Source: Cytophagales bacterium (lineage in GTDB: Bacteria > Bacteroidota > Bacteroidia > Cytophagales > Cyclobacteriaceae). From it: 6,359 nucleotides of DNA. The notes beneath the pieces are model-generated. The model ran no database searches. It had not been told where the DNA came from and saw only the letters and a list, made by a program, of their open reading frames with translations. Numbering within the stretch: position 1 is the stretch's first letter; every line of letters begins with the position of its first letter. Made by a program: the position numbers and the translations under genes. The DNA is taken from NCBI GenBank assembly GCA_029262935.1, contig JAJCYK010000185.1, positions 1 through 6,359 on the forward strand, given 5' to 3'. Below are positions 1 to 5,626 of the stretch, piece after piece.

Positions 1-36
1 CAATAGCTAAATAGTTCTCAATAAGTCTTTCATAAA

Positions 37-642
37 ATGATCAAAGCATCCAATCTTACGTTGGCTATAGTATTATTAAGCCTGGCCTGCTGCACAAACT
101 CCACCACAGATTCCCCTTCAGAGTCCTTAGTGTCATCTGTCTCTCAAAGTTCTGCTAACGAGGAGCTTCAGACCTTTACCAAATATGTTGATGAATCAGG
201 GAATATTAGAGTACCTGCTGATTATCGCGATTGGGTGCACTTGGGCACTTGGTCATTGGCAAATAACAACGAACCTGGTGCTGGTGGCATCCATGTGGTT
301 TATACCCAAAAGGGTGTGGCTGAGCACTATGAAAAAACGGGAGAATTCATGGATGGGGCAATATTAGTAAAGGAATTGCTGGGGGCTCAAACAGAATCTC
401 TAAGTACGGGAATTGCGAGTAGTGCCAAAGACGTGTCCGGGTATTTTGTGATGGTTAAAGACACTAAAGGTCGTTTTGCTGACAACCCCTTATGGGGCGA
501 TGGCTGGGGCTGGGCTTACTTTGAAGTTGCAGATTTAATTAAAACGACATCCACCAATTTCAAAACTGATTGCTTGGGCTGTCATGTGCCTGTAAAAGAG
601 AATGACTGGGTCTTTGTGCAGGGGTATCCTCGCCTGAATTAG
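37..642 (+). CDS. Cytochrome P460-family c-type haem lipoprotein
   Basis: A 201-residue exported mono-haem cytochrome of the P460 / cytochrome c'-beta family. The N-terminus is a lipoprotein signal: a hydrophobic stretch at 8-17, then SLACC, so C18 or C19 would be lipidated, followed by a Ser/Thr-rich linker to about residue 45. The P460 domain covers about 50-200, with YRDWVHLGTW (63-72), EKTGEFMDGAILVKEL (99-114), a Trp/Gly-rich segment (148-160) and the haem site CLGCH (C179, C182, H183), ending in a VFVQGYP motif. Aligned from memory with Nitrosomonas europaea cytochrome P460, K112 falls on the lysine that cross-links to the haem. Characterised members oxidise hydroxylamine or bind nitric oxide, so a role in reactive-nitrogen handling is likely but inferred. 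The ATG at 37 gives a complete signal peptide; no Shine-Dalgarno is seen and the promoter lies beyond the left edge. It converges on the AraC-type gene with 16 bases between stops. Confidence 0.9.
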   Translation: MIKASNLTLAIVLLSLACCTNSTTDSPSESLVSSVSQSSANEELQTFTKYVDESGNIRVPADYRDWVHLGTWSLANNNEPGAGGIHVVYTQKGVAEHYEKTGEFMDGAILVKELLGAQTESLSTGIASSAKDVSGYFVMVKDTKGRFADNPLWGDGWGWAYFEVADLIKTTSTNFKTDCLGCHVPVKENDWVFVQGYPRLN

Positions 643-658
643 AAAATGGTGTTCAATG

Positions 659-1540
659 CTATAGGTGGACCTTATGCAATTGACGGTATTTCTTAGGTGC
701 TTCTCCCGCGTGCTTCGTAAAAAACCGAGTAAAATAAGCAGGGTCGCTAAACCCAAGTTCGTAAGCAACCTCTTTCACACTTCTGGCACTATAAATCATG
801 GATCGTTTTGCCTCTAGGATCAACCGCTTTTTTATTAAGGAACTGGGTGAACGGGCACCCAGTTTTTGCAATCTTTTGGTTAGTGACTTCGGAGACAGAT
901 GGAGCAGTTTTGCATAGTCCGTTACCGCGTGTTTCTCCTTGAAATGTATTTCGACTAATTGGCTGAATTTTCTTAAAACCTGGTCATCCTGCTCATTCAA
1001 GTTAAAAATCTTGGAATACCTTGTTTTCCGAAACCGCACCGTTTGTATGATAAATAAGGCCAAGTATGTTTTTAACAAATCGGAATGAGCTGAGCCAGGG
1101 TTTTGAAATTCGAACATCAATTTATCTACGATCTCTTGTATCCCCTGGGAATCGGTTGCTGTGATCTCCAAAATCGGATTCTCAAAAATATTGTTGAACA
1201 GCACACCATTACAGGAAATTTCCTTATCGTGTTTGTCAATGCAATAGAAATCTTGCTGAAAGGAAATGTTGTATCCTTCCTTAATTTTTTCGGACATAAT
1301 AGTAAATACTTGTCCGGGTGTGAGGAAAATCAGAGATTCGTCTTCTACCAGATAGGTTTCAAAGTCAATCATGTATTCTGCCTTGCCCTTCTTAATCCAA
1401 AAAATCCGATAGGCGTCGACTAAGTCCGATTGGTTAAAGACACAGGCTTTGTGCCACTTTATGTCCTCTATGGTAAATAAGGGCCGGTCGGTGAGTACAG
1501 GCCCGTTAAACTGGTATGAACTTACTTTTTGTAATGTCAC
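659..1540 (-). CDS. AraC-family transcriptional regulator (soluble, cupin-type sensor domain)
   Basis: A 293-residue cytoplasmic regulator with the usual two-part AraC layout. The N-terminal half (about 15-115) has a cupin-like sensor pattern: a hydrophobic strand IFWIKKGKAEYMIDF (46-60), then LIFLTPGQVF (70-79), typical of the arabinose-binding-type fold. The C-terminal domain (about 185-290) has two helix-turn-helix motifs: the first around 206-228 (DYAKLLHLSPKSLTKRLQKLG), the second around 254-276 with the family signature GFSDPAYFTRFF and the closing PKKYR. The start is GTG; the frame is open upstream only to a stop at 1565-1567, with no ATG, and the next internal Met would delete part of the sensor domain. 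No Shine-Dalgarno is visible. The ligand and targets are unknown. Its convergent neighbour is the P460 cytochrome gene, which it might regulate, but proximity is the only argument. There is no terminator hairpin in the 16-base gap. Confidence 0.9.
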   Translation of the reverse strand: MTLQKVSSYQFNGPVLTDRPLFTIEDIKWHKACVFNQSDLVDAYRIFWIKKGKAEYMIDFETYLVEDESLIFLTPGQVFTIMSEKIKEGYNISFQQDFYCIDKHDKEISCNGVLFNNIFENPILEITATDSQGIQEIVDKLMFEFQNPGSAHSDLLKTYLALFIIQTVRFRKTRYSKIFNLNEQDDQVLRKFSQLVEIHFKEKHAVTDYAKLLHLSPKSLTKRLQKLGARSPSSLIKKRLILEAKRSMIYSARSVKEVAYELGFSDPAYFTRFFTKHAGEAPKKYRQLHKVHL

Positions 1541-1693
1541 AGGAGCAAGTCTAAGTATTATTGGTTAATCACTAATTTGATCGACGACTTTTAGCATCTT
1601 CAAAGGAAGTTATGGGATTTATTTTAATAATTGCAATTTAAACTTTAGGAATAGGGAATGAGGTATTAAAGAAGACATCCATGGGTTAAGCGT

Positions 1694-1776
1694 ATGGGGC
1701 AAAACATTAATTAAAATCCCTCCTCAGTGGTAACCGAGGAGAGATTTTGGGGTACTGCCTACTCAAATGGGGCAAA
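1694..1776. repeat. Pair of 10-base direct repeats flanking the terminator
   Basis: ATGGGGCAAA occurs at 1694-1703 and again at 1767-1776, 73 bases apart, one copy on each side of the hairpin at 1713-1748. On the minus strand the copies read TTTGCCCCAT. The spacer they lie in (1541-1812) has no convincing gene. They could be chance, regulator half-sites or traces of an old duplication; nothing seen here separates these. Confidence 0.35.
1713..1748 (-). terminator. Intrinsic terminator downstream of the DinB-like gene
   Basis: A hairpin with arms AAAATC-c-CTCCTC (1713-1725) and GAGGAG-a-GATTTT (1736-1748): twelve base pairs interrupted by one mismatch, with a 10-base loop. Read leftward, it lies about 65 bases after the stop of the DinB-like gene and is followed by GATTTTAATTAATGTTTTG, a T-rich tail. 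This makes a good rho-independent terminator for that gene. Read rightward the tail is GATTTTGGGG, which is weaker, so the main direction is minus. Confidence 0.7.
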
Positions 1777-1812
1777 GCAAATAACGCAGCATCCCATGTG
1801 GACTACAATCAA

Positions 1813-2394
1813 TTACCACCCCCTATATTGTGCGGGTTTGATTCCGTTTAATCTTAAGTAGGTAGTGGCTTGCCCTCGGTGGTGTGTTAAATGATCTCTG
1901 GAAAAAACGAAGATCTGCTCATATGACTTGGTGGGTGACCCCGGTATAAAACTAAAAGTAAAAGACTTCTTTAAATCCTTTTCGCTCATATCAGCCATCA
2001 TAACCATCATGTTGTCAAATTCCTGAGCAACCAAATCAATAATGGCTTGTTTACTCATATCAGACTTTTCCAACTGCGCTACCGCAGGAAATTCTTGCTC
2101 AATAGTGGTAAAGGTTCCCTTAAGTACCTTTTGTTGTAATTGAAAGGAGCCTGCCAAGTGCTTAAAGAGCTCACCATAGGACCGCACTTCTTCGTCAGGT
2201 CTGTAGTTAAAATTTTCCTCAGGCATAAGGTTTAGTAATTCCAGGGTGTAGGTTTTTTGATTACCCATTATGGTCACCATCTCTTCACCAAAAGCAGTTT
2301 TAGCCTTTACCTTTGGTTCGTGGTCTTTATTAGTAAATCCAGTGGATACAATGAAACCAAGGACAGCTATGGCGGTAATAAATAGATTTTTCAT
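1813..2394 (-). CDS. Exported DinB-superfamily protein
   Basis: A 193-residue protein of the DinB / YfiT-like superfamily, four-helix metal-binding proteins often linked to low-molecular-weight thiol transfer or metal-dependent hydrolase activity. It is not the DNA polymerase IV also called DinB. The fold is visible as four predicted helices, with a metal-site His in LFKHLAG (H79) and the family C-terminal motif DHLTHHRGQ (H168, H171, H172; the usual ligands are the first His and one of the pair). It ends with the common LRLNGIKPAQYRGW-type tail. The N-terminus (1-20) is a Lys followed by a hydrophobic segment, resembling a Sec signal peptide, so the protein is probably periplasmic or secreted; there is no clear lipobox. 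The ATG start gives a complete signal; no Shine-Dalgarno is seen. Hairpins on both sides suggest it is transcribed alone. Substrate unknown. Confidence 0.85.
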   Translation of the reverse strand: MKNLFITAIAVLGFIVSTGFTNKDHEPKVKAKTAFGEEMVTIMGNQKTYTLELLNLMPEENFNYRPDEEVRSYGELFKHLAGSFQLQQKVLKGTFTTIEQEFPAVAQLEKSDMSKQAIIDLVAQEFDNMMVMMADMSEKDLKKSFTFSFIPGSPTKSYEQIFVFSRDHLTHHRGQATTYLRLNGIKPAQYRGW

Positions 2395-2439
2395 GACTTG
2401 TTTAAAATTGATTGAACATGTAACTCAATTTCTCAACGG

Positions 2440-2458
2440 GACAGCTCGGTCCGAGGTC
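2440..2458. promoter_or_regulatory. Dyad upstream of the DinB-like gene, possible operator
   Basis: CTCGG-T-CCGAG (2445-2455) is a perfect 5-base-pair dyad around one central base, with GAC and GTC trinucleotides just outside it. It is GC-rich against AT-rich surroundings and sits about 50 bases upstream of the DinB-like start, where an operator could lie. No good -7/-33 pair was found beside it, so the assignment is tentative. Confidence 0.3.
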
Positions 2459-2473
2459 ATTATTTCTTGAAGT

Positions 2474-2505
2474 AAGAAGTACGGGATTAGAAAGTCGTAC
2501 TTCTT
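2474..2505 (-). terminator. Hairpin terminator after the membrane AraC-type gene
   Basis: A perfect 10-base-pair inverted repeat, AAGAAGTACG (2474-2483) and CGTACTTCTT (2496-2505), with a 12-base loop. On the minus strand it starts three bases after the TAG stop of the seven-span regulator, the usual place for an intrinsic terminator. The tail (ACTTCAAG) is only moderately T-rich, although the second arm itself ends in CTTCTT. It separates the regulator from the DinB-like gene and argues against one operon. Confidence 0.65.
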
Positions 2506-2508
2506 TGA

Positions 2509-3639
2509 CTAGGATTGTAGGGTAATTAAATCTTCTGGAAGGCTTTGGCCGGTTTTAAAATATTCTCTGGGAGCATGATTGGTGAGTTTTTTAAAAGCAG
2601 TATAAAAGGTGGTTTTTGAATTAAACCCGACTTCTTCAGCTATCGCCAGGTAGGTGTAATTATGATGACCTTCCTCTTTTACCAACCGTATAAATTCCTG
2701 TATGCGGTAGGCATTAATGAAATCAAAGAAATTCTTGCCGAATCCTTCGTTGATTACCCGTGAAATATTAGAAGTATTGGTTTTGGCCATTGTTGCCAAT
2801 TCCGATTTAGTAAGTTTGGGGTTCAAAAAGGGTTTTTCTGCTTGCATCAATTGGTCCAGCCGCTTACCCATTTGATGAATATCTTGACTACTTAGGTTGG
2901 AGCCCTGATACTTTTTAGAAGATACCGCCAATTTAAAAAGCTCCGGTTGCTTTACTGCAAAGAACCCCATCACATAAACCAAGATGGTAAGCCCAACCCA
3001 TATGATTTTATAAGCAAAGAAGTTAGGTGCATCCCCAGCAAATAAAGTAGTCAACAAGGCATAACCCCAGACTACTAAGCAGGCTACGATTAACCCTAAT
3101 AATAAGTGTAAATAAGATATCCGGGCATCGAAAGATAAATTTTCCCTGCTTTCTTTTTGGTAAATAAACAATTTGCGATAGCTCAACCAGGAGTATATGC
3201 CGCTATGTATAATGCCCAGCATTAAGATGCCATACATGGGTTTCATTAGAACCCCACTGGATATCATTTCCCACAGGGCTTCTGAGGAGCGGCAGCCCAC
3301 TAAAATCATGTAGGTATAATGTGCCCCGGCCACCAGCAAATGAGGCCATATTTTGATTTTCTCACTAGTGAGTAATTGGCTTACATAAAAGTACAGTATG
3401 GGCCCAAATAAAAACAGCACAATATCCGGCAGCATAAGTACTTGGGGGTAATCTTGTAGAATGATGTCCTTGAACGTCACTCTACCCAAGAGCGCCACAG
3501 TAATAATGACGATAAGCATGGACAGATAGCGGTTTGCTCCTTTGTTGCGGTCCTTGATGGAATTGATAGCAAACAGCAAAAAAACGCCGTGCAAGGCCCC
3601 GCCAATAAGTATGATGTTAAACCAATCTAATGCAATCAC
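2509..3639 (-). CDS. Seven-span membrane protein with AraC-type DNA-binding domain
   Basis: A 376-residue membrane-bound transcription regulator. The N-terminal 230 residues contain about seven hydrophobic spans: roughly 7-25, 38-55, 68-90, 98-116, 132-152, 176-200 and 208-228. A linker (230-270) follows, then an AraC-type domain at about 270-365. The first helix-turn-helix is around 277-297 (LTKSELATMAKTNTSNISRV), followed by FFDFINAYRIQEF, and the second carries GFNSKTTFYTAFKKLTNHAPREYF. This architecture is common in Bacteroidota: the membrane part is presumed to sense an envelope or extracellular signal while the DNA-binding part faces the cytoplasm. The start is GTG; the frame upstream is open only to a TAA at 3673-3675 with no ATG, and a later start would remove the first span. 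No Shine-Dalgarno. It is divergent from the TPR gene across 304 bases and is followed by a hairpin. Targets are unknown; the DinB-like gene and its own promoter are candidates. Confidence 0.88.
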   Translation of the reverse strand: MIALDWFNIILIGGALHGVFLLFAINSIKDRNKGANRYLSMLIVIITVALLGRVTFKDIILQDYPQVLMLPDIVLFLFGPILYFYVSQLLTSEKIKIWPHLLVAGAHYTYMILVGCRSSEALWEMISSGVLMKPMYGILMLGIIHSGIYSWLSYRKLFIYQKESRENLSFDARISYLHLLLGLIVACLVVWGYALLTTLFAGDAPNFFAYKIIWVGLTILVYVMGFFAVKQPELFKLAVSSKKYQGSNLSSQDIHQMGKRLDQLMQAEKPFLNPKLTKSELATMAKTNTSNISRVINEGFGKNFFDFINAYRIQEFIRLVKEEGHHNYTYLAIAEEVGFNSKTTFYTAFKKLTNHAPREYFKTGQSLPEDLITLQS

Positions 3640-3738
3640 TAGTAGGATACCGTTTAACCTGTATACGTGGGGTTAAAAAGAAGGGTTAATTATCGCCGTC
3701 GAATTTTCAGAGGACCATTGATTTATTGCTTTATTTTG

Positions 3739-3748
3739 GTTTGCAAAC
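3739..3748. promoter_or_regulatory. Perfect 10-base palindrome in the divergent region
   Basis: GTTTGCAAAC is self-complementary over ten bases and lies about 100 bases upstream of the membrane regulator's GTG. It could be a homodimer binding site. It does not extend beyond ten bases, so chance is possible in this AT-rich region. Confidence 0.25.
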
Positions 3749-3790
3749 ACTGTCTTAAAAGCAAGTAATTCTTGTATATTGATTAGCTTT

Positions 3791-3826
3791 CAAAAGTATC
3801 TAGAGACTATTTCTGGATTATTCAAA
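3791..3826 (-). promoter_or_regulatory. Possible Bacteroidota-type promoter for the membrane AraC-type gene
   Basis: On the minus strand TACTTTTG (3798-3791) matches the Bacteroidota -7 consensus TAnnTTTG exactly. A TTTG (3826-3823) lies 24 bases upstream as a candidate -33 element, slightly longer than the spacing usually quoted. Transcription would start near 3785, giving a leader of about 145 bases before the GTG at 3639. The consensus is short, so this is a weak call. Confidence 0.3.
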
Positions 3827-3943
3827 TCTTGTAATTTAGTATTGGTTCTTTGTGATGCTTACTTTATTTGTACTAACTTCTACTTAGCACCTGTTAAACC
3901 AATAGCTCTCATCGATAAAAAAACAGTTGATCTTTTTGTTTAA

Positions 3944-5260
3944 ATGAACATATTCAATTTCAATCGCAGTCCTAATAGGTATCAAATCAATTCAGAAGAT
4001 CGAGAATGGACTGAGGATTCTTTCAAATGGCTAATAGACGTTTACGGTGAATTACCCTTAGATGCAGATCAATTAACAGTAAATGAACAGTCCTTTCCTA
4101 TATCTTTTAGTCAAGAAAGACCTACTGTACAAAGCCTAATTAATGACCTATGTGAAATATTAGGGGTAGATCAAGAAAAGGTTACCTACGAATTTTTGGA
4201 GGATATGCGCGACAGTGGGCTTCCCTATGAAATTGAAGGACAATTGTTTGAGTGTGAAACAGTAATTGGTATTGATGAATATAAAATTTACATGGCCCAT
4301 AGTTTACGGGATCATACCGATCGCTTGTTATTTAATCTGGCCTATGAATTTATTAAAATCCGGTTGTCAGAAGATAAATTAGAATATAATACCGGAGATG
4401 ATACTGACCTGTTCATCTATGTGGCTGGGGTTTACTTGGGGCTGGGGGTGATATTAGTACAAAACCTGGAGGACATTGGCCGGAGTAACGATGGATTATG
4501 GGAGACCAAATGGCGTTATGTGGCTGAGATCCCCAAAGAAGTTGTGGTTTTTGGCCTGGCATTGTTTGCACATTTGTCATATCAAACAAGTCCTTATTGG
4601 AAACAACACCTTTCTCGGGATAAACAGACTTTACTTGTCGGCGCCTTAGATTATCTTAAGGATCATCCCAGTCCTTCCTGGGATGAAAACCGAGCACAGA
4701 CTATTAAGTTATTTGAAGAATCCGACAACCATTTCCAGCAGGGTGAGTTTCAGGAAGCTATCAATCATATGCAGGGAGCGCTTTTCCTTGCACCTGATAA
4801 CTTCACTAAATCAAACGCTAATAACAATATTGGATACTATCACGTCTTTTTGGGAAATCTTCAAGAGGCTATTGAAAATCTCCAGCAGGCTTTAGCTCTT
4901 GACCCGGAGTTTGCATTTGCCAACGACAATCTGGGATACGCCCTAGTTTTGTCCGGAGAACTGGCTGCAGGTAAAAAATTCCTGGATAAGGCCATCACAA
5001 GCAACGAAAATGATATGGCATGCTCCCATAGAAATCAAGGGCTCTATTACCAAAATTTGGGCGATTTTAAGGAAGCAGAAAAACACTATCGCATATCTTT
5101 TGAATCTACTGATGATCCTATAGACTTTCTGGAGTACCACTTTGCTGAGTTGCTCTATTTACAGCATAAGGAAGGGGAAGCGTTGAAGTATTTGCAACGA
5201 GCAGTAGCACGGCAAGAACCTAGAGCTATAAAATTGTTTATGGAAAAAGGTTCGATTTGA
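3944..5260 (+). CDS. TPR protein with a degenerate zinc-peptidase-like N-terminal domain
   Basis: A 438-residue protein without a signal peptide or clear membrane span, so probably cytoplasmic. The C-terminal part (about 251-430) holds about five tetratricopeptide repeats, for example FQQGEFQEAINHMQGALFLAPDN (264-286), the unit at 294-323 ending in ALALDPEF, and units at about 326-357, 361-390 and 396-424. The N-terminal 245 residues resemble, from memory, a bacterial family that pairs an HExxH zinc-peptidase-like domain with TPRs. Shared landmarks are the opening W..DSFKWLIDVYG (22-35), QSFPISF (49-55), the core LAYEFIKI (132-139), TDLFIYVAGVYLGLGV (154-169) and RYVAEIPKEVVVFGLALFA (191-209). 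In the core the expected HExxH reads YEFIK (Y134, E135, K138), so both metal histidines are absent and catalysis is unlikely. TPRs suggest a protein-binding or scaffold role. The ATG at 3944 is supported by the family-like N-terminus. It converges on the cupredoxin gene with three bases between stops. The function is unknown. Confidence 0.75.
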   Translation: MNIFNFNRSPNRYQINSEDREWTEDSFKWLIDVYGELPLDADQLTVNEQSFPISFSQERPTVQSLINDLCEILGVDQEKVTYEFLEDMRDSGLPYEIEGQLFECETVIGIDEYKIYMAHSLRDHTDRLLFNLAYEFIKIRLSEDKLEYNTGDDTDLFIYVAGVYLGLGVILVQNLEDIGRSNDGLWETKWRYVAEIPKEVVVFGLALFAHLSYQTSPYWKQHLSRDKQTLLVGALDYLKDHPSPSWDENRAQTIKLFEESDNHFQQGEFQEAINHMQGALFLAPDNFTKSNANNNIGYYHVFLGNLQEAIENLQQALALDPEFAFANDNLGYALVLSGELAAGKKFLDKAITSNENDMACSHRNQGLYYQNLGDFKEAEKHYRISFESTDDPIDFLEYHFAELLYLQHKEGEALKYLQRAVARQEPRAIKLFMEKGSI

Positions 5261-5263
5261 ATG

Positions 5264-5626
5264 CTAAGGCTGCAACCGTATTTGGCCCTTCATAATTACA
5301 TGTAGGCTACAGAAATAATCTTCATCATCGACAAATGTCCGCGTCCAGGACGCTCCGGGTTTTAAAGGACCCGAAGTCCAGGCTTTACTAGTTTCCTCAG
5401 TAACATCGTGATCCACCAAGTCACGATTGACAAAGACAATAGAGGTTCCTTTCTCAATGGTAATAATGGAAGGATGGAACTGCATTTGCCTAATTTCTAC
5501 CGTATCTGAGACTACTTTTTGGCTAACTTCCTTTTGACGAGAATCAGGGGCACTACAGCCAACAACAACTACCAAAATCATCCAAACTGTAGCACCCCAA
5601 TATTTTAATTGGCTCTCCTTAATCAC
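5264..5626 (-). CDS. Cupredoxin (plastocyanin/azurin-like) lipoprotein
   Basis: A 120-residue blue-copper-type protein. Residues 1-24 form a lipoprotein signal: a hydrophobic run WMILVVVV and the lipobox VVGC with C24 as the lipidated residue. The cupredoxin domain (about 40-120) includes the strand-rich MQFHPSIITIEKGTSIVFVNRD, then DHDVTEE with ligand H73, and near the C-terminus FCSLHVIMKG with C106, H109 and M112. Together these give the full His-Cys-His-Met type 1 copper set, in the compact CxxHxxM spacing. It is therefore probably a membrane-anchored periplasmic electron carrier or copper-binding protein. The GTG start overlaps the upstream TAG stop (TAGTG) and is preceded five bases earlier by AAAAGGAG. 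The alternative Met at position 16 would leave too short a signal before C24. Second gene of a two-gene unit with the DUF4142 protein. No terminator fits before the convergent TPR gene. Redox partner unknown. Confidence 0.88.
   Translation of the reverse strand: MIKESQLKYWGATVWMILVVVVGCSAPDSRQKEVSQKVVSDTVEIRQMQFHPSIITIEKGTSIVFVNRDLVDHDVTEETSKAWTSGPLKPGASWTRTFVDDEDYFCSLHVIMKGQIRLQP

Larger units (their letters stand above)
3640..3943. other. Divergent intergenic control region
   Basis: This 304-base AT-rich stretch separates the starts of the leftward membrane regulator and the rightward TPR gene, so it should hold promoters for both. I see no open frame that looks like a gene and no RNA gene. 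It contains a possible minus-strand promoter (3791-3826) and a 10-base palindrome (3739-3748). On the plus strand I found no good TAnnTTTG box for the TPR gene; the closest, TAATTTAG near 3832, matches poorly. Confidence 0.6.

Noticed and set aside
535..768. Antisense open frame of 77 codons spanning the end of the P460 gene and the AraC-type gene
   Set aside because: It overlaps two well-supported genes on other frames, has no recognisable domain and straddles their convergent ends, so it is a shadow frame.
1103..1423. Plus-strand open frame of 106 codons inside the AraC-type gene
   Set aside because: It is wholly antisense to a clear AraC-family coding region and its translation shows no domain pattern.
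1813..2394. DinB as translesion DNA polymerase IV
   Set aside because: The protein is 193 residues with a signal peptide and a DHxxHH motif; it lacks any polymerase motif and belongs to the unrelated four-helix DinB/YfiT superfamily.
1813..3639. Membrane regulator and DinB-like gene as one operon
   Set aside because: They share a strand, but a perfect 10-base-pair hairpin lies three bases after the regulator's stop, and the 114-base gap is long enough for a separate promoter.
4943..5140. Minus-strand frame of 65 codons inside the TPR gene
   Set aside because: Antisense to the tetratricopeptide repeats, whose periodic pattern shows the plus frame is the coding one.
3944..5260. TPR gene as a pseudogene because its metal site is lost
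   Set aside because: The frame is intact over 438 codons, the TPRs are well formed and the rest of the N-terminal domain is conserved, so a functional pseudoenzyme is more likely than decay.
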